Of a DNA stretch of 40,487 nt, positions 24,899-33,196 are shown piece by piece. Positions within the stretch are counted from its first letter, which is position 1, and each line of letters opens with the position of its first letter. Below the pieces are notes generated by a model that made no database searches, was not told the origin of the DNA, and saw only the letters and a list, made by a program, of their open reading frames with translations. The position numbers and the translations under genes are program-made. This DNA is from Promethearchaeota archaeon (GTDB lineage Archaea; Asgardarchaeota; Lokiarchaeia; Sigynarchaeales; SOKP01): assembly GCA_030605085.1 (NCBI GenBank), contig JAUWBH010000033.1, forward strand, positions 1 to 40,487, read 5' to 3'.

Positions 24899-24939
24899 AG
24901 ACTATTAAAATGAATAAAATGGTATTCAAATTATTTCAA
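24899..24939 (-). repeat. TnpB-element right-end sequence, copy 1
   Basis: 41 bases that recur at 33135-33175 with 3 mismatches. They abut the stop codon of a TnpB remnant, so they belong to the right end of that element. The second copy stands alone. Confidence 0.7.
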
Positions 24940-25037
24940 ATAATATTATCAACGATGTTTTGCTGAATTATTTGCGGCATTAGTCCGAATGCCTCTATCC
25001 CATCATCCGTTGCGGAATTTGGGAATGCTTTTCTACT
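24936..25037 (-). pseudogene. Relic of tnpB, C-terminal 33 codons
   Basis: The minus strand reads AFPNSATDDGIEAFGLMPQ and on to the stop, closely matching the last 33 residues of the intact TnpB at 28264. Upstream the frame stays open for about 25 codons ('RIENGRVYLKARPVQFWVTT') but no longer matches that copy. It is either a divergent TnpB with a large internal deletion or a junction with another gene. The RuvC residues are gone. Confidence 0.8.
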
Positions 25038-25138
25038 CCGAAAGGTCGTCACCCAGAACTGCACTGGACGGGCTTTCAGGTATACTCTCCCATTCTCGAT
25101 ACGAGAAAAATTTTTTACTATTGAGGGAATTCCTCAAT
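25038..25138. other. G+C-rich stretch with two hairpins beside the tnpB relic
   Basis: The segment is much richer in G and C than its surroundings. It contains TCTCG-ATA-CGAGA (25094-25106) followed by A5T6, and ATTGAGG-GAATT-CCTCAAT (25120-25138). These could be the fold of a small RNA, transposon-end structures or a terminator. No transcript is implied directly. Confidence 0.35.
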
Positions 25139-25273
25139 CTATTAATATTGAGTAAACATATTTAAGCGTCTATAGTGTAGAGACTTTCTAAATTACAGTA
25201 ATCTTTTCGAAATAATTACAAAAATAATATTATTTGATAAGATTTAAATTATATTATTTAAAAATAGGGGTGA

Positions 25274-25350
25274 ATTTGGAAGTAATATATTTGTATTAAG
25301 ATATCGTTTATCCTATAAGTCCCAAAAAAAAAAGAAATGGTACGATTTAT
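25274..25350 (+). pseudogene. Relic of a NYN nuclease gene, middle part
   Basis: Aligns with 18713-18788 of the intact NYN gene ('..atatatttgta....tatcc.ataagtcc...aaa..aaatggtac') at roughly three quarters identity. Frame and stops are broken. Its 3' counterpart is at 26168-26222, so about 0.8 kb of foreign DNA carrying a zinc-ribbon gene lies within the relic. Confidence 0.7.
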
Positions 25351-25353
25351 TTT

Positions 25354-25956
25354 TTAAGATATTGATGGTTTCATCTCTTTGTACACTACATATATTACGA
25401 TTCCTATAATTGAACCAAATAACCCCCATCCAGCTATTAGTCCAAATGTAAAACCTATTCCTAATTTGAAAGTAAGAAATTCAGGATGTATTCTAATGCT
25501 TTCATTGTATATATTTAAGATTGTAAGAAATACAAGCACACAGCCTATGAAACCAAGAACTATTGTAGCTTTTATTTTTGAACTATACGAAAATATTGTT
25601 GAGAGCAAGATGAAAAGTGTTCCTATTAATAGAAGAGGAGAGAAAAAACCATATATATTTCCATCGGGATAAAAAGGACTAGGAGGTGAAACGTGCAAAT
25701 ATGGAAGAAATAGAGAAATAATTAGAATACAAGTAAAAAAAGAATAAGGTATCTTTATAAATATAGGTATTCTTGTTTCTTCTATATAGTGTGTTGTTGC
25801 TGAAGGTTGTGATGGTGCTGAATATTGTGGTTGTGTTGAATATTGTGGTTTAAGGATATATTTAGAATCAAGCTGTTGGAGCTTTTCACCGCAATTTGGA
25901 CACACATTCCACTCTGGCTTTAAAGATGTTCCGCAATTTGGACAAAATTTAGGCAT
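25354..25956 (-). CDS. Zinc-ribbon membrane protein
   Basis: A 200-residue protein. The N-terminus is a double-CxxC zinc ribbon: C5-x2-C8 and C19-x2-C22 (FCPNCG..VCPNCG). A proline/glutamine/serine-rich linker follows (about 28-58), with short repeats 'PQYSTQPQYSAPSQPSA'. Four predicted membrane helices come next: about 68-86, 100-122, 126-146 and 165-190. Such zinc-ribbon plus membrane proteins are common in archaea and mostly uncharacterised. It seems to have been inserted in a decayed NYN gene. ATG start; function unknown. Confidence 0.75.
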   Translation of the reverse strand: MPKFCPNCGTSLKPEWNVCPNCGEKLQQLDSKYILKPQYSTQPQYSAPSQPSATTHYIEETRIPIFIKIPYSFFTCILIISLFLPYLHVSPPSPFYPDGNIYGFFSPLLLIGTLFILLSTIFSYSSKIKATIVLGFIGCVLVFLTILNIYNESIRIHPEFLTFKLGIGFTFGLIAGWGLFGSIIGIVIYVVYKEMKPSIS

Positions 25957-26062
25957 TTTTATAATCTTTGCTTATTCTTATAAATTTTGATTGAAGTTTT
26001 TGCTTTTATTAAAGATTATTTAAATTTCTTAATATATAAATATATGCGTGCCGATCAGAAAT

Positions 26063-26128
26063 TTAACATAAAGCGTCAATCTCTAGCGTCTTAACTTTTC
26101 CATTAACATCTATTGAAATTATTGGCAT
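26063..26128 (-). pseudogene. Relic: first 21 codons of the gamma-carbonic-anhydrase-like gene
   Basis: Reads MPIISIDVNGKVKTLEIDA, almost the same as the start of the beta-helix gene at 28148 (MPIISIEVKGKVKTPEIDP), then stops. The shared part begins at the ATG and the flanks differ. It lies between the two halves of the NYN relic. Confidence 0.85.
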
Positions 26129-26167
26129 TCTTCCCTTTATTGATTTTATAATTTTTTAAGAAGAACT

Positions 26168-26222
26168 CAAATAGAGAAATGTCTATTATCTCGACGATAT
26201 TTTTAGTAAAATAAAAATGTAA
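26168..26222 (+). pseudogene. Relic of a NYN nuclease gene, 3' end
   Basis: Matches the last codons of the intact NYN gene ('agagaaat.ttctat.t.gatgacattttaagtaaaat', about 19046-19095), including the stop region. Paired with the fragment at 25274-25350. Confidence 0.72.
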
Positions 26223-26246
26223 AATGGTTTGTTTTTTTTCTTCTAT

Positions 26247-27515
26247 TTATAATAAAGAAATCATATTTTTGATTGCTCTACTCACTAAATAAAGCTGGAT
26301 ATTTCGTGCTCCACCAATGATTTCTTGAACTTTACTAACTTCTAAGGCTTTATCTATTCGAAGATTATCTGTGAAGGCAATTCCACCGCATAGTTGTTGT
26401 GCCTCGTAAGATATTCTCTGTGCTAAATTAGAAGTCAAAAATTTCGTACCTGAGCTAAATGCTGCGTTGTACTTGATGAATTTTGGTTCGTTTGAATATT
26501 TTAACGTTTTTTTGTACTCAGTCGCTGTTCTAATCCCAAAATCAGTAGCGGACATTAATTCGGTAAATAATTTGGTTATAGGAAATGAAACCGCTTGAAA
26601 ATCGTAAATCGGCTTCCCAAATTGTTTCCTAAGGTTTGTATAAATAAGCGAAGTAATCGCAGTTAGCCAACCAATTCCCAAACTTGACCCAATAATAGCG
26701 TCTCTTTCTGCAACCAAGCCAGAGAATAGATTTCTGTAGCCTAGTCCTTTTGCTCCAAGAATATTTCCCCTAGGGATTTTAACAGAGTTAAAAATTGTCT
26801 GGCTAACTTGCACTCTAGGAATAGATTGAATGCCAAGTCTATGAGTTTCTATACCTTCAAATTCTCGCTCAGCAATTACTTGGTACATTGTACCACGAGG
26901 ATCTGATAAGTTTGAAACACCATACACAAGAAAATAATCCGCAACAGAACCATTCGTGGTGTAGAGTTTTTCTCCATTGAGAATCACGTGGTCGGCGTTT
27001 TTGTTGTCGTTGTCAATAATCTGTGTCTGCATATTAACCGCGTCAGAACCGTGATGCCTTTCCGTTATACATATACAACCAATTTTTTTTCCTGACATTA
27101 CTTCATCTAATATTTCTGAAATATGGTCGCCCTTCCCAAATTGGAACAGAGGATTCGCAAAAATTACTCCTGAAACCACTCTCGCTAAATCTAGTTCGGG
27201 ATCCATAATGGATATCGCCATCGCTAACAAGATTTCATAACGCATGCCATATCTTTCTGAATCACCGTATTTATTTAGTATTTGAATGTAATTTTTCTTC
27301 CCTAATATTGGAAATAGATCGTAGACTTCTTGGTTAAGATTTATTTTAGGCTCTAGTTCCCTTAGCAAAAATTCTTCCAATTCGACCAAAAATTTTTGTT
27401 CTTCTTTAGTAATAAGGGGAATAATGAAATTATTGAAAATTTTATATATGTTCTCAGTAGACAATTTTTCCTTAATATCTTCGTCTAAAATCTCTATACC
27501 AATAATTTTTTTCAT
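26247..27515 (-). CDS. Acyl-CoA dehydrogenase family protein
   Basis: A 422-residue flavoprotein of the acyl-CoA dehydrogenase fold. The FAD-binding block 'GCICITERHHGSDAVNMQTQI' (in pieces CITERHHGSD and AVNMQTQI) corresponds to the usual 'TEP..GSD'. The middle beta domain includes 'NGEKLYTTNGSVADYFLVYG' and the C-terminal helical domain 'YEAQQLCGGIAFTDNLRIDK'. Near the end 'VQEIIGGARNIQLYLVSRAI' replaces the common 'EGT' block, so the substrate may be unusual. It would oxidise an acyl-CoA at the alpha-beta bond and pass electrons to an ETF. The gene is co-oriented with the beta-helix protein upstream (111-base gap) and probably co-transcribed. ATG start. Confidence 0.87.
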   Translation of the reverse strand: MKKIIGIEILDEDIKEKLSTENIYKIFNNFIIPLITKEEQKFLVELEEFLLRELEPKINLNQEVYDLFPILGKKNYIQILNKYGDSERYGMRYEILLAMAISIMDPELDLARVVSGVIFANPLFQFGKGDHISEILDEVMSGKKIGCICITERHHGSDAVNMQTQIIDNDNKNADHVILNGEKLYTTNGSVADYFLVYGVSNLSDPRGTMYQVIAEREFEGIETHRLGIQSIPRVQVSQTIFNSVKIPRGNILGAKGLGYRNLFSGLVAERDAIIGSSLGIGWLTAITSLIYTNLRKQFGKPIYDFQAVSFPITKLFTELMSATDFGIRTATEYKKTLKYSNEPKFIKYNAAFSSGTKFLTSNLAQRISYEAQQLCGGIAFTDNLRIDKALEVSKVQEIIGGARNIQLYLVSRAIKNMISLL

Positions 27516-27626
27516 ATTAACTTTATTGTTTTAAAAGTAAATAAATTTAAACTTTTTTTAGTGGAGATTTCTTTTAAAACTTATTTGATTCTTTTTTTAT
27601 AAATCTTAACAACTTCAAAACTCATA

Positions 27627-28148
27627 TTATGGCTTCTCTTTTTGGTCTTTCATAGCAAGCCCCATTTTCCGCCAAGATAGACGACCAATCTCCCATAGTT
27701 TACCTTGCGTATTTTCTCCTTTTAATTCTCGGCCAATCCATTTTTGACCCGCGGGAATCTTTTTCCCCATCGGCACAAAAGACGTCGCACCCACCATGGC
27801 ATCATCGTTAACAGTTGCTTGAATCATAATTACGGATTGTATACCAACTACAGTATTACTTTTTACCGTCGCTCCATGGACAATTGCCCCAAAGCCGATT
27901 AAATTATTGTCACCAATTCGAGTAACGCAACCCTCAGCAGTATTGACAATACAAGCATCTTGAAAAACATTTTTGGCACCAATCCTAACCCTGGCAAAAT
28001 CGCCTCGAACGATTACGCCTTGATATACCACATTTTCCGGACCCATCTTAACATCTCCAATAATCCACGCCGATTCAGAAATCCAACAGGAAGGATCAAT
28101 CTCTGGAGTTTTGACTTTTCCTTTAACTTCTATAGAAATTATTGGCAT
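27627..28148 (-). CDS. Left-handed beta-helix protein, gamma-carbonic-anhydrase-like (CaiE/PaaY group)
   Basis: About 173 residues with hexapeptide repeats: 'SAWIIGDVKMGPENVVYQG', 'VRGDFARVRIGAKNVFQD', 'TRIGDNNLIGFGAIVHGATV'. True gamma carbonic anhydrases use three zinc histidines. Here the first position (VNTAEG) and the second (LIGFGA, normally IGH) are not histidine and only the third (HGA) remains, so carbonic anhydrase activity is unlikely. Relatives CaiE and PaaY sit with CoA-metabolism genes, as this one does next to an acyl-CoA dehydrogenase. An ATG four codons upstream (28160) is possible, but the duplicated fragment at 26128 also begins at MPIISI, supporting 28148. Confidence 0.82.
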   Translation of the reverse strand: MPIISIEVKGKVKTPEIDPSCWISESAWIIGDVKMGPENVVYQGVIVRGDFARVRIGAKNVFQDACIVNTAEGCVTRIGDNNLIGFGAIVHGATVKSNTVVGIQSVIMIQATVNDDAMVGATSFVPMGKKIPAGQKWIGRELKGENTQGKLWEIGRLSWRKMGLAMKDQKEKP

Positions 28149-28224
28149 TATATTTTTCACTAATATGATTTAAATTTTTTTTTCATAAAGCGGTTTTTTT
28201 GTTATATTTAATAATCTCTTCCAC

Positions 28225-29540
28225 TTTTTAAATACAGACCATTAAAAATATACTCACTTTATTTCAAATAATGTTATCAACAATGTTATGTTGAATTATT
28301 TGTGGCATCAGTCCGAATGCCTCTATCCCATCAACCGAAACGGAATTTGGGAATGCATTTTTCAAGATATTATATGCCGCATTCACGTCGGCGTTAATAA
28401 TCGTTCCATTGGAAGCTCGAAATAATCCTCGCCTTACCCGTTTGCCAAGATACTTATCGTGTTTTTTGATTTCTTCGTTGTCTAGAAAACTACATTTAGA
28501 AGTATAAGACTCGTCGTCCGTTTCGAATCGTATTCCTACTATCTTTGATTTGTATTTGATTTGTTGTAGCAATTTATAAAATGGAATTTGAACGAAATTC
28601 TGGTTATTTCTTTTTCCAATGTTGATTTTTTGTTTCCAACCTTGGTTGTGTCCAATTACAATCGTTCCAATGTCGTTTTGTACGCAATAATCTACAACGA
28701 ATCGCGAAATTCGATGAAACAACGTAGTAATTTTGTTGTTTCGTTTCAAATGTAATCTCAAAATTCTTTTGGTGTCCTGAAAATTATCTTTTTTGTTTTC
28801 AACGCTTCTGTAATACGCTAATTGTTTGTTGTAAAATTGGTCTATGGATTTTAGAACCTTACCTTTAACAATAATCGGCTTTTTACCGATGTTGTTTACC
28901 GCAGTTATAAGATTGTTCAATCCTAAATCTATTGCTAAAACATTAGCTTGATTTAATCCTAAATCCTTTTCTTCTTTTTCGTACACAATTTCAATTTTGT
29001 AATTTATTCCTAATGGAACAATTCTTACTTCTTTCAATTTATTTTGAATTCTTGTCTTTATAGGATTGAGATTAACTTTTTTAGGAAAGCGTAAACATCC
29101 ATTTTTAATTCTACATTGTTGATTTGTAAAAATAACGATAGATTCTCCGTTTTTCTTTTTGTATTTTGGAATTTGTGGTCTTTTTTTATATTTATGAGGA
29201 TTTACTTTATAATCTTTATTGGCTTTAAAGTACGATTTCCAATTTCTTGAAACATACTTTAGAATCTGTTGAGATGTTTGAGAAGGTAAATTTTCATACG
29301 CTTCTTTGTGTTTAAGAATGAAATCCAAATCGTAATAAGAAAGAATATTACTAAAATGAAAGAAATCTTGTCTAAAATACCAATTAGCCAAATTGTAAAG
29401 ATTCTTTGCTAAATGGCATAAATTAGATAATTTTATTGAAGATTTTACTTGAATAATCTCAGTTAATCTCATTATTATATTATCTAATGATGATATTCTT
29501 TATATTAGTTATAGATTGAAAATTTACTGATTTATTAAAA
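28225..29540 (-). mobile_element. TnpB-only element of the IS200/IS605 (IS1341-like) group
   Basis: A single intact tnpB without a TnpA transposase. The left end (with 'aataaatcagtaa' on the minus strand, about 29530) is shared with the remnant at 8811. The right end 'atttcaaataat.ttatcaac' is shared with the remnant at 24936. Exact boundaries are approximate. Without TnpA it would depend on a transposase elsewhere. The guide RNA of TnpB is normally made from the region covering the tnpB 3' end and the right end, here about 28225-28330. Confidence 0.8.
28264..29472 (-). CDS. tnpB: TnpB RNA-guided endonuclease, zinc-finger-less variant
   Basis: A 402-residue TnpB of the OrfB_IS605 family. The RuvC acids are all present: D182 (LAIDLGLNNL), E321 (ETDDESYTSKCS) and D362 (NADVNAAYNI). 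The usual zinc finger of two CxxC pairs between RuvC II and III is replaced by 'LDNEEIKKHDKYLGKRVRRGLF' (in pieces LDNEEIKKHDKYL and GKRVRRGLF), a recognised variant that keeps catalytic residues. N-terminal basic helices (about 1-100) bind the guide RNA. All catalytic positions are intact, so it may be an active nuclease. ATG start. Confidence 0.92.
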   Translation of the reverse strand: MRLTEIIQVKSSIKLSNLCHLAKNLYNLANWYFRQDFFHFSNILSYYDLDFILKHKEAYENLPSQTSQQILKYVSRNWKSYFKANKDYKVNPHKYKKRPQIPKYKKKNGESIVIFTNQQCRIKNGCLRFPKKVNLNPIKTRIQNKLKEVRIVPLGINYKIEIVYEKEEKDLGLNQANVLAIDLGLNNLITAVNNIGKKPIIVKGKVLKSIDQFYNKQLAYYRSVENKKDNFQDTKRILRLHLKRNNKITTLFHRISRFVVDYCVQNDIGTIVIGHNQGWKQKINIGKRNNQNFVQIPFYKLLQQIKYKSKIVGIRFETDDESYTSKCSFLDNEEIKKHDKYLGKRVRRGLFRASNGTIINADVNAAYNILKNAFPNSVSVDGIEAFGLMPQIIQHNIVDNII

Positions 29541-29715
29541 ACAATCGTTATTACATCCTGATAATATCAAATGATATCATTCTTGTGTAATATATTCATT
29601 TTCTTTAAATATAGAAAAAAAATTAATTATGAATTAATTACTTCATTTATGGATTCTTTTTGATGAATTCCGTAATAATTTAATTTTTATAAACTATTTA
29701 AGAGAATAATATATC

Positions 29716-31221
29716 ATGAATAAAAAGCCACATATTATTATTTTTAACGTGGATCAATGGCGAGGAGATGTTTTAGGACATTTGGGAAATCCCGCCGCAG
29801 AAACTCCCAATCTTGATCAAATTGTTGAAATGGACGGCGTTTCCTTTAGCAATGCTTTTTGTCAGAATCCCGTATGTACTCCTAGCCGTTGTAGCTTTAT
29901 GACTGGTTGGTATCCACATGTCAGGGGGCACCGAACCATGTATCACATGCTTCATCTTGAACGGGACGAGCCTAATTTACTGAAAATTCTTAAAGATAAC
30001 GGTTATTTCGTTTGGTGGGGATTTAGGAACGATCTTATTCCAGCTGGACATGGTTCAAAAGATATTTGCGATATACAATTTTGGCCTTCAAAAGAAGATC
30101 TTGAACGATGGGGTCATAAATGGAAACCCAATCTACATGCCACGGGAAGGAAATGGCGAGGTAAACCCGATAGTGATACTTATTACAGTTTTTTTGCTGG
30201 GAAGCTAGACAAAAAAGGGGATGATATCTATTTCGATCTTGATTGGTCCATGATTTTAGGGGTGATTGATTTTATTCGTAATTATAAAGGTGAAAAACCT
30301 CTTTGCATTTATATTGCTCTTGCTAACCCACATCCTCCATATGGTATTGAGGAACCATGGTATAGCAAAATAAATCGCAAGGAACTTCCCCCTCGTAAGA
30401 AAACTCCAAATGATTGGGCTGGAAAACCTTCGCTCTTAAAAGGGATTTATGAACGACAAAACCTTCAAGGATGGACCGAGGATCGTTGGACAGAGCTGCG
30501 TGCGACTTATTATGGGATGTGTGCTCGCTTGGATCATCAATTTGGATTAGTAATGGAGGAGTTAAAAAAAACCGGTTATTACAATGATAGTGCGATATTC
30601 TTTTTCTCGGATCATGGAGATTTCACTGGCGATTATGGCCTGGTTGAAAAGACGCAAAATACATTTGAAGATTGTCTCACGAGAGTACCTCTTATTATTA
30701 AACTTCCTCAAAACATTCCTATCAAGCCGCGAGTTTCTGACGCCTTGGTTGAATTAGTTGATTTCTCAGCCACTGTTTATGCTCTAACGGGTATAGAACC
30801 CGGTTATTCTCATTTTGGTATGAATTTATTACCATTACTTAAAGGAGAAACTGAGAGACATAGAGACGCAGTTTTTTGTGAGGGAGGTCGGCTCTATGGT
30901 GAAGAACATGCAATGGAAAAGGAAAGTAAAACAGAATTAAGACCCAGTGGGATCTATTGGCCTCGCGTTGGCTTTCAAGTTACAGACGACGGACCTTATC
31001 ATGGCAAAGCTGTCATGTGTAGAACAAAAGATTTTAAATACGTTCGACGTCTATATGAGAAGGATGAGCTCTACGATTTGAATAGGGATCCGGGAGAGAT
31101 TAATAATATTATTGATGACTCCGCATACGCAGATGTTCTTTCCACATTAAAAGAAAGGATGCTTACATGGTATGTGGAAACTTGTGATGTAGTTCCATTT
31201 GATACAGACAGGCGATTTTAA
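29716..31221 (+). CDS. Type I sulfatase (arylsulfatase/alkaline phosphatase superfamily)
   Basis: A 501-residue sulfatase. The signature CTPSR (C54-R58) carries the cysteine that is converted to formylglycine. Metal-binding residues follow the family pattern: 'NVDQWRGDVLG' near the N-terminus and 'FFFSDHGDFTGDYGL' near residue 295. The enzyme hydrolyses sulfate esters. As a Cys-type sulfatase it needs a maturase (FGE or a radical SAM anSME); no dedicated one is adjacent. No signal peptide is visible, so it acts in the cytoplasm, unlike many secreted bacterial sulfatases. ATG start; monocistronic and convergent with the following hydrolase gene. Confidence 0.9.
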   Translation: MNKKPHIIIFNVDQWRGDVLGHLGNPAAETPNLDQIVEMDGVSFSNAFCQNPVCTPSRCSFMTGWYPHVRGHRTMYHMLHLERDEPNLLKILKDNGYFVWWGFRNDLIPAGHGSKDICDIQFWPSKEDLERWGHKWKPNLHATGRKWRGKPDSDTYYSFFAGKLDKKGDDIYFDLDWSMILGVIDFIRNYKGEKPLCIYIALANPHPPYGIEEPWYSKINRKELPPRKKTPNDWAGKPSLLKGIYERQNLQGWTEDRWTELRATYYGMCARLDHQFGLVMEELKKTGYYNDSAIFFFSDHGDFTGDYGLVEKTQNTFEDCLTRVPLIIKLPQNIPIKPRVSDALVELVDFSATVYALTGIEPGYSHFGMNLLPLLKGETERHRDAVFCEGGRLYGEEHAMEKESKTELRPSGIYWPRVGFQVTDDGPYHGKAVMCRTKDFKYVRRLYEKDELYDLNRDPGEINNIIDDSAYADVLSTLKERMLTWYVETCDVVPFDTDRRF

Positions 31222-31262
31222 CGTTAAAAAGAAGTCTAATAAATATAAGGAAAAAAATTTGA

Positions 31263-32156
31263 TTAGGGATTTTTTTTTATAAATTCTATAATAAGTTTAG
31301 CCAATTCAGGTCCTTTATCTTCTTGTACAAAATGAGCGGCGTTCTGAATCGTAGTGTGGTTTTGCCCTTTTGCGCCTGCACAAAAGTCCTGCCACATTCT
31401 ATCCCCTCCTCGAGTGACAGGATCCTTATCGGAAAATGTAGTTAAAAAGGGTTTTTTCCATTCTAATAACTGTTTAAGCGCCTTTTTATTTGTTTCGTGC
31501 TCAGGATCGTCCTTACTAATTGGAACCAAAGAGGGCATAATTCGGGCTCCCGCTTTATAAGTATCGTCAGGAAAGGGGGCTTCGTAACCTCTTAACACCT
31601 CTTTTGACAATTTGGTTGTTGTTGCACCTTGTATAATACGTTTAATGCTAAATTTAGTAGCTGTTCTTGAAAATTCCCGCCATGTCAAAAAGGCTTCAGT
31701 CATTCTTTGCTCGCCTGTTGGTAATCCTCCATTTGACAAAACAATTCTACTAAATCGCTCTTGATTTTCAATGGCAACTCTTAATCCTATTAATGAACCC
31801 CAATCTTGACAAAACAACGTAATTTTTTTAAGATCAAGTGATATCACCAATTTTTTAATCCATTCTACATGTTTACGGTAAGTATGGTCGCTTTGTTCCG
31901 TAGGTTTGTCAGATCGTCCAAATCCTACTAAATCTGGTGCCACCGTTCTAAAACCTGCTTTCACAAGTATGGGAATCATATGCCTATATAAAAAACTCCA
32001 CGATGGTTCGCCGTGCATGAGCAAAATTACTTCTGCGTCTTTTGGTCCTTCATCCACATAGTGAATTCTGATATCATCTATCTCTATATAATGAGGTTCA
32101 TAGGGAAAATCGGGTAGATCTTCAAACCTTTCATCGGGTGTACGCAACAATTTCAT
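31263..32156 (-). CDS. Haloalkane-dehalogenase-like alpha/beta hydrolase
   Basis: A 297-residue alpha/beta hydrolase. The oxyanion-hole motif 'HGEPSWSFLYRHMIP' and the nucleophile elbow 'CQDWGSLIGLR' with D118 as nucleophile are those of haloalkane dehalogenases, as is the adjacent W119 of the halide site. A distal 'FSDKDPVTRGG' supplies the acid and 'NAAHFVQEDKG' the catalytic histidine. The usual reaction is hydrolytic removal of halide from a haloalkane; epoxide or ester hydrolysis remains possible. ATG start; convergent with the sulfatase gene. Confidence 0.85.
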   Translation of the reverse strand: MKLLRTPDERFEDLPDFPYEPHYIEIDDIRIHYVDEGPKDAEVILLMHGEPSWSFLYRHMIPILVKAGFRTVAPDLVGFGRSDKPTEQSDHTYRKHVEWIKKLVISLDLKKITLFCQDWGSLIGLRVAIENQERFSRIVLSNGGLPTGEQRMTEAFLTWREFSRTATKFSIKRIIQGATTTKLSKEVLRGYEAPFPDDTYKAGARIMPSLVPISKDDPEHETNKKALKQLLEWKKPFLTTFSDKDPVTRGGDRMWQDFCAGAKGQNHTTIQNAAHFVQEDKGPELAKLIIEFIKKNP

Positions 32157-32273
32157 TATTTTTACATCTCCTTTAAAATTTACATATTTTTTTTTTTACA
32201 TATTTTCTTTTTAGTTAATTTAAGAAATAGGTAAATTATTACTTAAAATTTATTTTAAATTAAATGTTTAGAA

Positions 32274-33092
32274 TTAAGTAAGATCTACCAATTTATCTAT
32301 TCTTCTGATTGATTTTTCTACGAAATTATCGTCGTCAATAGTTAGTTCTATCGCCTTCTGAGGGCACACGCTTACACACCTACCACATCCTCTGCATAAT
32401 TCGCTAATTATTGCTCTTTTATTAAAAATTTGGATCGCTTTTATAAAACAGATGTCTTTCGTGCACGTTCCGCATCCTATACATTTATCAGTTACTCTCA
32501 CTTGAACTCCCGGCATCTTTTTAAGAGGTTCGCTCACAAACCTTACTTTTGCGGCATATCTAGTAATACAACAGCAAGGACAACAATTACATATAGTAAG
32601 TAATTTATCTTCTGGTCCCACTCCAAGCCATTTTGCATCCAAAATATTTTTACCTATTACATGTACTAATCCTACATCTCTACATTTTTTAAGATGCTCC
32701 AATGCTTTTTCTTTTGAAACTCTCCTTCCTATTTTTGGATTAATCCCAAGCGCAGCTTCTCCCATAAAAAGACAACCAAAATGCCTAGGATAATTCTCAC
32801 ATTTCAAAGAGTCTCGACATATACAAAAATTCATAACCCAATGATAATTAGTTTTATTAACGAAATATTCAGCGATTTTCGATGGCAAAACCGTATCGTT
32901 GGATTTTTCGACTTTCTGATTTATATTAATTACTTTATCTTGAGTAAGATACATCATTTCGCCGGTTTTTACAAGCTTTTCAAGATATTTTTTAATAAAA
33001 GGTAATTCTGTCAATTTCGCTAAAAAATCGGCGTGGCGATAAAGCTCTTTAAGCATATTTACAAATTGTACAGATCTACCAGTTTTTCTCAT
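32274..33092 (-). CDS. [4Fe-4S] ferredoxin-type protein divergent from AFOR
   Basis: A 272-residue protein with two C-terminal cluster motifs, CIGCGTCTKDICF and CRGCGRCVSVCP, and additional cysteines in the N-terminal domain ('CICRDSLKCENY', 'HFGCLFMG', 'ICNCCPCCCITRY') that may bind another cluster or metal. It resembles 4Fe-4S binding proteins with a conserved Cys-rich N-terminal domain found widely in anaerobes. Its divergent placement 105 bases from the AFOR gene suggests it is the electron partner, but this is inference. No transmembrane helix. ATG start. Confidence 0.75.
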   Translation of the reverse strand: MRKTGRSVQFVNMLKELYRHADFLAKLTELPFIKKYLEKLVKTGEMMYLTQDKVININQKVEKSNDTVLPSKIAEYFVNKTNYHWVMNFCICRDSLKCENYPRHFGCLFMGEAALGINPKIGRRVSKEKALEHLKKCRDVGLVHVIGKNILDAKWLGVGPEDKLLTICNCCPCCCITRYAAKVRFVSEPLKKMPGVQVRVTDKCIGCGTCTKDICFIKAIQIFNKRAIISELCRGCGRCVSVCPQKAIELTIDDDNFVEKSIRRIDKLVDLT

Positions 33093-33134
33093 TTTTACAA
33101 CTAAATTAAGTAATTTATTACTTAATAAATCCTT

Positions 33135-33175
33135 AGACTATCAAAATGAATAAAATAATATTCAAATTATTTCAA
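33135..33175. repeat. Solo right-end relic of a TnpB element before the AFOR gene
   Basis: Matches 24899-24939 (right-end flank of a tnpB relic) with 3 mismatches in 41 bases. No tnpB is left here. It lies 22 bases before the AFOR start codon, so it forms part of the AFOR upstream region. Confidence 0.7.
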
Positions 33176-33196
33176 TATCAAATAACGGATTAAAAA

